64,000 nucleotides of DNA from Thalassobacillus devorans (GTDB lineage: Bacteria; Bacillota; Bacilli; Bacillales; Halobacillaceae). A program made the position numbers and the translations under genes. Shown in pieces: positions 60,176 through 64,000 of the stretch. The stretch's first letter is position 1. Each line of letters opens with the position of its first letter. The stretch spans positions 62,001-126,000 of the forward strand of contig NZ_JAASRY010000002.1 in NCBI RefSeq assembly GCF_011761345.1, written 5' to 3'. The notes beneath the pieces were generated by a model. The model had not been told where the DNA came from. It ran no database searches and saw nothing but the letters and a program-made list of their open reading frames with translations.

Positions 60176-60318
60176 ATAATAGATAAATATACCCTATCTT
60201 AAATGAAACAGTCGGAAATCGAAGTTTACTGTCGTATCGATATGTAAATATGTGTAGTATAAACCAAGCAGCCTTTAGATGCATATGTATAAATAAAAGG
60301 GAAGAGGAGCTAGTTACA

Positions 60319-60435
60319 ATGAAAGAAGATATAAATTTGAGTGAAGTGTTACAAAATATAATCAGGCAGAGTGAAATGGAAGAGATCGAAACGACAGAGG
60401 AAGCGATTGAACAGTTGATCCAGCAATTAGGATGA
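60319..60435 (+). CDS. Small acidic protein, 38 residues, unknown
   Basis: It starts MKEDINLSEVLQNIIRQSEM and continues with an acidic amphipathic helix ending in IEQLIQQLG. GGGAAGAGGAGC lies eight bases before the ATG, which is what supports it as real. It has no signal sequence, so it is not a typical exported quorum peptide; it could be a helical partner peptide in the manner of SinI. The upstream TATGTAAATA word (60241) is shared with the HTH-TPR leader. Not matched to any family. Confidence 0.55.
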   Translation: MKEDINLSEVLQNIIRQSEMEEIETTEEAIEQLIQQLG

Positions 60436-60561
60436 ATCGTGCCTAGTCGCTTGTCAGGGGGCTCATTTTACAATCCTGCTTTATGATTACGGGATAATCA
60501 TGTAGAATGGAAGAGGTCAAACTTAGATATTTAAACATTAACGATAAAGTGGGGTCCCCCT

Positions 60562-61653
60562 ATGCTTGCTATAAATAATTTGCTTATTGGTCTGGTAATT
60601 TCTTTTGTGACAAGTTTCATACTGACCTTTCCGGTGCGTAAGCTGGCTCAGAAGCTGAAAGTCATGGACTATCCGGAGCTTAGAAAGATACATACAACGG
60701 TAACGCCTCGGATGGGAGGCCTGGCGATCTTTGCCGGTGCTGTAGCAGGTCTCTTATATTTTCAGCCCACCAACCAATTTTTTTGGCCGATTTCTATTGG
60801 AGCTGCCATTATAACACTCACCGGTTTACTGGATGACCGTTATCAGTTGCGTCCATTAGTGAAGCTTACTGGTCAAATCATTGCAGCTGTCATTTTAATT
60901 TCTTCAGGATTAGTAATGGAAAACCTGACGATTCCTTTGATCGGTCAGATTCCATTGAACTATTTTGCCGGTGTTATCCTGACATTTTTCTGGATTATCG
61001 GGGTGACAAATGCGATCAATCTAATCGATGGGCTGGATGGGCTTGCCACAGGTGTCACAACAATTGCATTGACAAGTATTACGGTGATGGCGTTTATTGA
61101 TAATCATGCTGCTGCTGTCATGTTCTGTGTCGTATTGATCGGCAGTAATCTCGGTTTCCTGCCGCATAATTTTTACCCGGCGAAAATTTACATGGGAGAT
61201 ACAGGATCCTTATTTCTTGGTTATTCAGTTGCTGTCATTTCTGTTGTCGGTTTAATGAAGAGTATCACTTTCTTCAGTTTTATCATTCCGATTCTTGTAT
61301 TGGCAATCCCTATCTTTGACACAATGTTTTCTATTTTAAGGAGACTCCGGAATAAACAGAATATCATGTCCCCTGACAGCCAGCATATCCACTATCAGTT
61401 AATTGCGGCTGGGTTGAGTCACCGTACGACAGTGTTGATTTTATATGGCTTCAGTGCTTTTTTTGGGTTCCTTGGAGTAATTTTCTCCTATGCATCCTTT
61501 GCGCTGGCGTTAGGACTCACGTTCTTAATATTATTGCTTCTGCACTTATTTGCTGAAATGACCGGAGTTATGAGGGGAGGAAAGAAACCCGTTATTGATA
61601 CGGTCAAAAAAACAGCATCAAAGTCAGCAAAAAAAGAAAAGGATTCATCATGA
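60562..61653 (+). CDS. tagO: Undecaprenyl-phosphate GlcNAc-1-phosphate transferase (TagO/WecA family)
   Basis: Polytopic membrane enzyme of 363 residues that starts wall teichoic acid or other GlcNAc-linked polymer synthesis. Signature sites are GLLDDRYQLRP (Asp pair), NAINLIDGLDGLATG and the His-rich loop SPDSQHIHYQLIAAGLSHR. The C-terminal tail is lysine-rich. The gene is alone, ending at a shared terminator. Confidence 0.94.
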   Translation: MLAINNLLIGLVISFVTSFILTFPVRKLAQKLKVMDYPELRKIHTTVTPRMGGLAIFAGAVAGLLYFQPTNQFFWPISIGAAIITLTGLLDDRYQLRPLVKLTGQIIAAVILISSGLVMENLTIPLIGQIPLNYFAGVILTFFWIIGVTNAINLIDGLDGLATGVTTIALTSITVMAFIDNHAAAVMFCVVLIGSNLGFLPHNFYPAKIYMGDTGSLFLGYSVAVISVVGLMKSITFFSFIIPILVLAIPIFDTMFSILRRLRNKQNIMSPDSQHIHYQLIAAGLSHRTTVLILYGFSAFFGFLGVIFSYASFALALGLTFLILLLLHLFAEMTGVMRGGKKPVIDTVKKTASKSAKKEKDSS

Positions 61654-61654
61654 A

Positions 61655-61683
61655 AAACGCCCTGCCTAACCGGCAGGGCGTTT
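61655..61683. terminator. Bidirectional terminator, tagO / UDP-sugar dehydrogenase
   Basis: A perfect 12-bp stem AAACGCCCTGCC/GGCAGGGCGTTT between converging genes. Confidence 0.9.
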
Positions 61684-61701
61684 AATCTTTGTGAATATTC
61701 G

Positions 61702-63015
61702 TTACAGGCTCCAGTAATGGTAGCCTTTATCTTCACATTCTTTACGCTCAAGGGAGCTTTTGACATCGATAAGCACTTTTCGGTCATCCTTATACATGCT
61801 GTCAATCTTCTCAAAAGTATACTCATCCTTGAACACTTGATGAGGAACAGCATAGACGATCGCATCTAAATCGGTCAGCTCTTCTTTATCAACCAGAGTG
61901 ATGCCGAATTCTCTTTGCGCTTCTTCAGCATCGGCAACCGGGTCATGGACAAGCAACTCGACACCATATTCTTTCAGTTCTTCAATGATATCGATTACTT
62001 TCGTATTCCGGACGTCTCCGACATTTTCTTTGAACGTAAGGCCGAGCACGGCTACTTTCGCTCCATCTACTTCCTGTTTCGCCTTAATCATTTTCTTAAT
62101 GACGTTACTTGCAATATATTTGCCCATGTCGTCATTGATTTTACGACCAGACAGGATAATCTGCGAATGATAGCCAAGCTGCTCTGCTTTATAAGTGAAA
62201 TAATAAGGGTCAACACCAATACAGTGACCGCCAACAAGACCAGGAGTGAACTTCAGGAAGTTCCATTTTGTTCCTGCTGCTTCCAGTACGGCTTTTGTGC
62301 TGATTCCCATTTTGTTGAAAACCATAGATAATTCATTCATGAATGCGATATTGATATCACGCTGGGAATTCTCGATGACTTTAGCTGCTTCAGCAACCTT
62401 GATTGATTCTGCCTCAAAAACTCCAGCCTCAATAATAGAACCATATAGCGCAGAGATTTCCTGCAGTGCTTCATCATCAGAGCCGGAAACGATCTTGGTG
62501 ATTTTCGTAAGTGTATTCACTTTATCACCAGGGTTGATTCGCTCTGGAGAATAGCCCACTTTGAAGTCTTTACCGAAAGACAATCCGGATTCTTCTTCTA
62601 AAATAGGAATGCATATCTCTTCAGTAGTTCCCGGATAAACCGTTGATTCATAGACCACAATAGAACCTTCTGTCAGGTTGCGGCCGACTGTTCTGCTCGC
62701 GCCGATTACAGGGTTGAGGTTAGGTGTCTTATCGACATTGATCGGGGTAGGAACAGCTACGACATGGAACTTACACTTTTTTAATTCATCTTCGTCATTT
62801 GTGAAGGTCATCGTTGTCTGTGATAAAGCTTCATTTCCGACTTCATCTGTTACATCGATGGCAGACTTATATTTGTCAAGCTTCGCCTCGTTGACATCGA
62901 AGCCGACGACATCATATTTTTTCGCCAATTCAACGGCTAAAGGAAGTCCTACGTACCCTAGTCCAATCACCGCGATTTTTTCTTCTTTTGCCTGTAATTT
63001 TGAATATAGAGTCAT
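61702..63015 (-). CDS. UDP-N-acetyl-hexosamine 6-dehydrogenase (WbpA/TviB/CapL type)
   Basis: NAD-dependent UDP-sugar dehydrogenase of 437 residues. Rossmann motif IAVIGLGYVGLPLA at about 14-27, ESTVYPGTT, and the catalytic Cys in GGHCIGVDPYYF. The GLGYVGLPLA start and the GRKINDDM stretch favour the branch acting on UDP-GlcNAc or UDP-GalNAc over UDP-glucose, although galU next door would also supply UDP-glucose. The product would be a uronic acid for capsule or matrix polymer. Confidence 0.88.
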   Translation of the reverse strand: MTLYSKLQAKEEKIAVIGLGYVGLPLAVELAKKYDVVGFDVNEAKLDKYKSAIDVTDEVGNEALSQTTMTFTNDEDELKKCKFHVVAVPTPINVDKTPNLNPVIGASRTVGRNLTEGSIVVYESTVYPGTTEEICIPILEEESGLSFGKDFKVGYSPERINPGDKVNTLTKITKIVSGSDDEALQEISALYGSIIEAGVFEAESIKVAEAAKVIENSQRDINIAFMNELSMVFNKMGISTKAVLEAAGTKWNFLKFTPGLVGGHCIGVDPYYFTYKAEQLGYHSQIILSGRKINDDMGKYIASNVIKKMIKAKQEVDGAKVAVLGLTFKENVGDVRNTKVIDIIEELKEYGVELLVHDPVADAEEAQREFGITLVDKEELTDLDAIVYAVPHQVFKDEYTFEKIDSMYKDDRKVLIDVKSSLERKECEDKGYHYWSL

Positions 63016-63110
63016 AATTTTAAATTCCTGCCTTTATATGGGGAGTTTTATAGTATACATTACAACAATAATATCATACATGCATCTATAACATTTGTGT
63101 AGCGGTTAAT

Positions 63111-63139
63111 ATTATACGTATATAACAATTTAATGACAG
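63111..63139 (-). promoter_or_regulatory. Promoter of the UDP-sugar dehydrogenase gene
   Basis: On the minus strand: CTGTCA, 17 bp, TATAAT, about 95 bp before the ATG. No equally good promoter was found for galU on the other strand. Confidence 0.55.
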
Positions 63140-63224
63140 TTGATGTTTTATTACTGCGGTATGGTTTATGATAGAATAGCTACTAGCATATAAACTATCG
63201 TGATTGAAAAAGGGGATAGTAACC

Positions 63225-64000
63225 ATGAGAGTAAAAAAGGCAATCATCCCGGCCGCCGGGCTTGGGACTCGTTTCTTACCTGCTACGAAGGCACAGCCGA
63301 AAGAAATGCTGCCAATCGTCGATAAACCGACCATTCAGTATATTGTAGAAGAAGCGGTCCAGTCAGGCATCGAAGATATTATTATCATATCCGGCCGTGG
63401 CAAGCGGGCGATTGAGGATCATTTTGATACTTCCTATGAATTGGAAGAAAAACTCACACAAAAAGGGAAGACGGACATGCTGGAAATGGTTCAATCGATT
63501 TCCAGTCTGGCGAACATCCATTATATCCGGCAAAAAGAACCGAAAGGGCTCGGTCATGCGATCAGTGTTGCTGAGAGCTTTGTCGGCAATGAACCGTTTG
63601 CCGTTCTGTTAGGGGACGATATTGTGGAGGCGGAGGAACCATGTCTGAAGCAGATGATCGATGTATATGATCAGTACGGTCACTCTGTGGTCGGCGTCCA
63701 GGATGTTCCGTGGGAAAATGTCTCAAAATATGGCATTATCAACCCATCCGATAAAAATGGCTATCCAGAAGCGGTACAGGAAATTGAGTCACTGGTGGAA
63801 AAACCGCCGGTCGAAAAAGCGCCATCCAATCTGGCAATTATGGGCCGCTATGTGTTGTCGCCGGAAATCTTCGGCATTTTAAAAACACAGCCCCCAGGGA
63901 AAGACGGCGAAATCCAGCTGACTGATGCGATTGAAACATTGAATGACCGGGAAAAGGTACTCGCGTACAACTTTACTGGAAAACGATATGACATCGGAGG
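63225..64000 (+). CDS. galU: UTP-glucose-1-phosphate uridylyltransferase, 3' end missing
   Basis: Makes UDP-glucose for glycolipid anchors, teichoic acid decoration and exopolysaccharide. The first 258 residues are visible and the frame is open at the window edge. The nucleotide-binding start [22 protein letters not shown]-type signature, LGDDIV with the metal-binding Asp, and VEKPP are all present. The ATG at 63225 follows AAAAAGGGGA. Confidence 0.95.
   Translation, partial: MRVKKAIIPAAGLGTRFLPATKAQPKEMLPIVDKPTIQYIVEEAVQSGIEDIIIISGRGKRAIEDHFDTSYELEEKLTQKGKTDMLEMVQSISSLANIHYIRQKEPKGLGHAISVAESFVGNEPFAVLLGDDIVEAEEPCLKQMIDVYDQYGHSVVGVQDVPWENVSKYGIINPSDKNGYPEAVQEIESLVEKPPVEKAPSNLAIMGRYVLSPEIFGILKTQPPGKDGEIQLTDAIETLNDREKVLAYNFTGKRYDIG

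Overview
The window looks like the chromosome of a spore-forming member of the Bacillaceae, probably a moderately halophilic one of the Halobacillus/Thalassobacillus type. That placement is inferred from the Bacillus-type order atp - ywzB - ywmB - murA - spoIID - spoIIQ - spoIIID - mbl - flhO - flhP - fabZ, the SD-rich starts, strong intrinsic terminators, acidic tails on SpoIIQ and a small lipoprotein, and a complex I operon placed between atpC and ywzB. No rRNA or tRNA gene, CRISPR array or transposase was seen.

Layout: (1) 1-2.1 kb, end of a Vpr-like subtilisin protease. (2) 2.3-9.7 kb, complete atpZIBEFHAGDC operon with a good sigma-A promoter and a perfect terminator. (3) 10.0-20.5 kb, 11-gene nuoABCDHIJKLMN operon without the NADH-oxidising nuoEFG module; NuoC has a long Lys/Ala repeat extension. 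(4) 20.6-32.6 kb, envelope, sporulation and cell-shape genes, plus an FAD monooxygenase/methyltransferase pair and fabZ. (5) 31.9-34.6 kb, two small genes with sigma-B-like promoters, comK and an unknown gene. (6) 34.6-40.7 kb, two large palindromic intergenic elements, then a TetR-controlled RND efflux operon. (7) 40.7-41.8 kb (minus strand), PilZ and CBS proteins. (8) 42-49 kb, a MurR-like regulator, serine hydrolase, sugar ABC transporter, BadF-type kinase and MurQ, read as a MurNAc scavenging operon. (9) 49.1-50.4 kb, a sinI-sinR biofilm switch. (10) 50.4-55.3 kb, gluconate operon gntK-gntP-gnd on the minus strand with a divergent RpiR regulator. (11) 55.6-60.4 kb, an auxin-efflux-family carrier, a VanZ protein and a decaying family of HTH-TPR regulators. 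(12) 60.5-64 kb, tagO, a UDP-sugar dehydrogenase and the start of galU.

The most striking locus is sinI-sinR. The sinI leader has a perfect Spo0A box and an RNA that matches the cyclic-di-GMP-I (GEMM-I) riboswitch in its GAAA-capped helix, ACGCAAAG and GGCCTAA signatures. The SinI antirepressor would then answer both to Spo0A and directly to c-di-GMP; a PilZ-domain c-di-GMP effector lies about 9 kb away. A 30-bp hairpin just before sinR recurs exactly at 60.1 kb. Perfect Spo0A boxes also overlap the fabZ promoter and precede one HTH-TPR gene.

Two intergenic regions (about 49.15-49.31 and 55.36-55.53 kb) carry arrays of a short word (TCTCT or GCGCGAAAA) repeated every 20-21 bp, about two turns of the helix. 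The words differ but the phase is the same, and no feature type I know accounts for them. Starts were chosen by SD spacing and family alignment, so several differ from the longest possible ORF.
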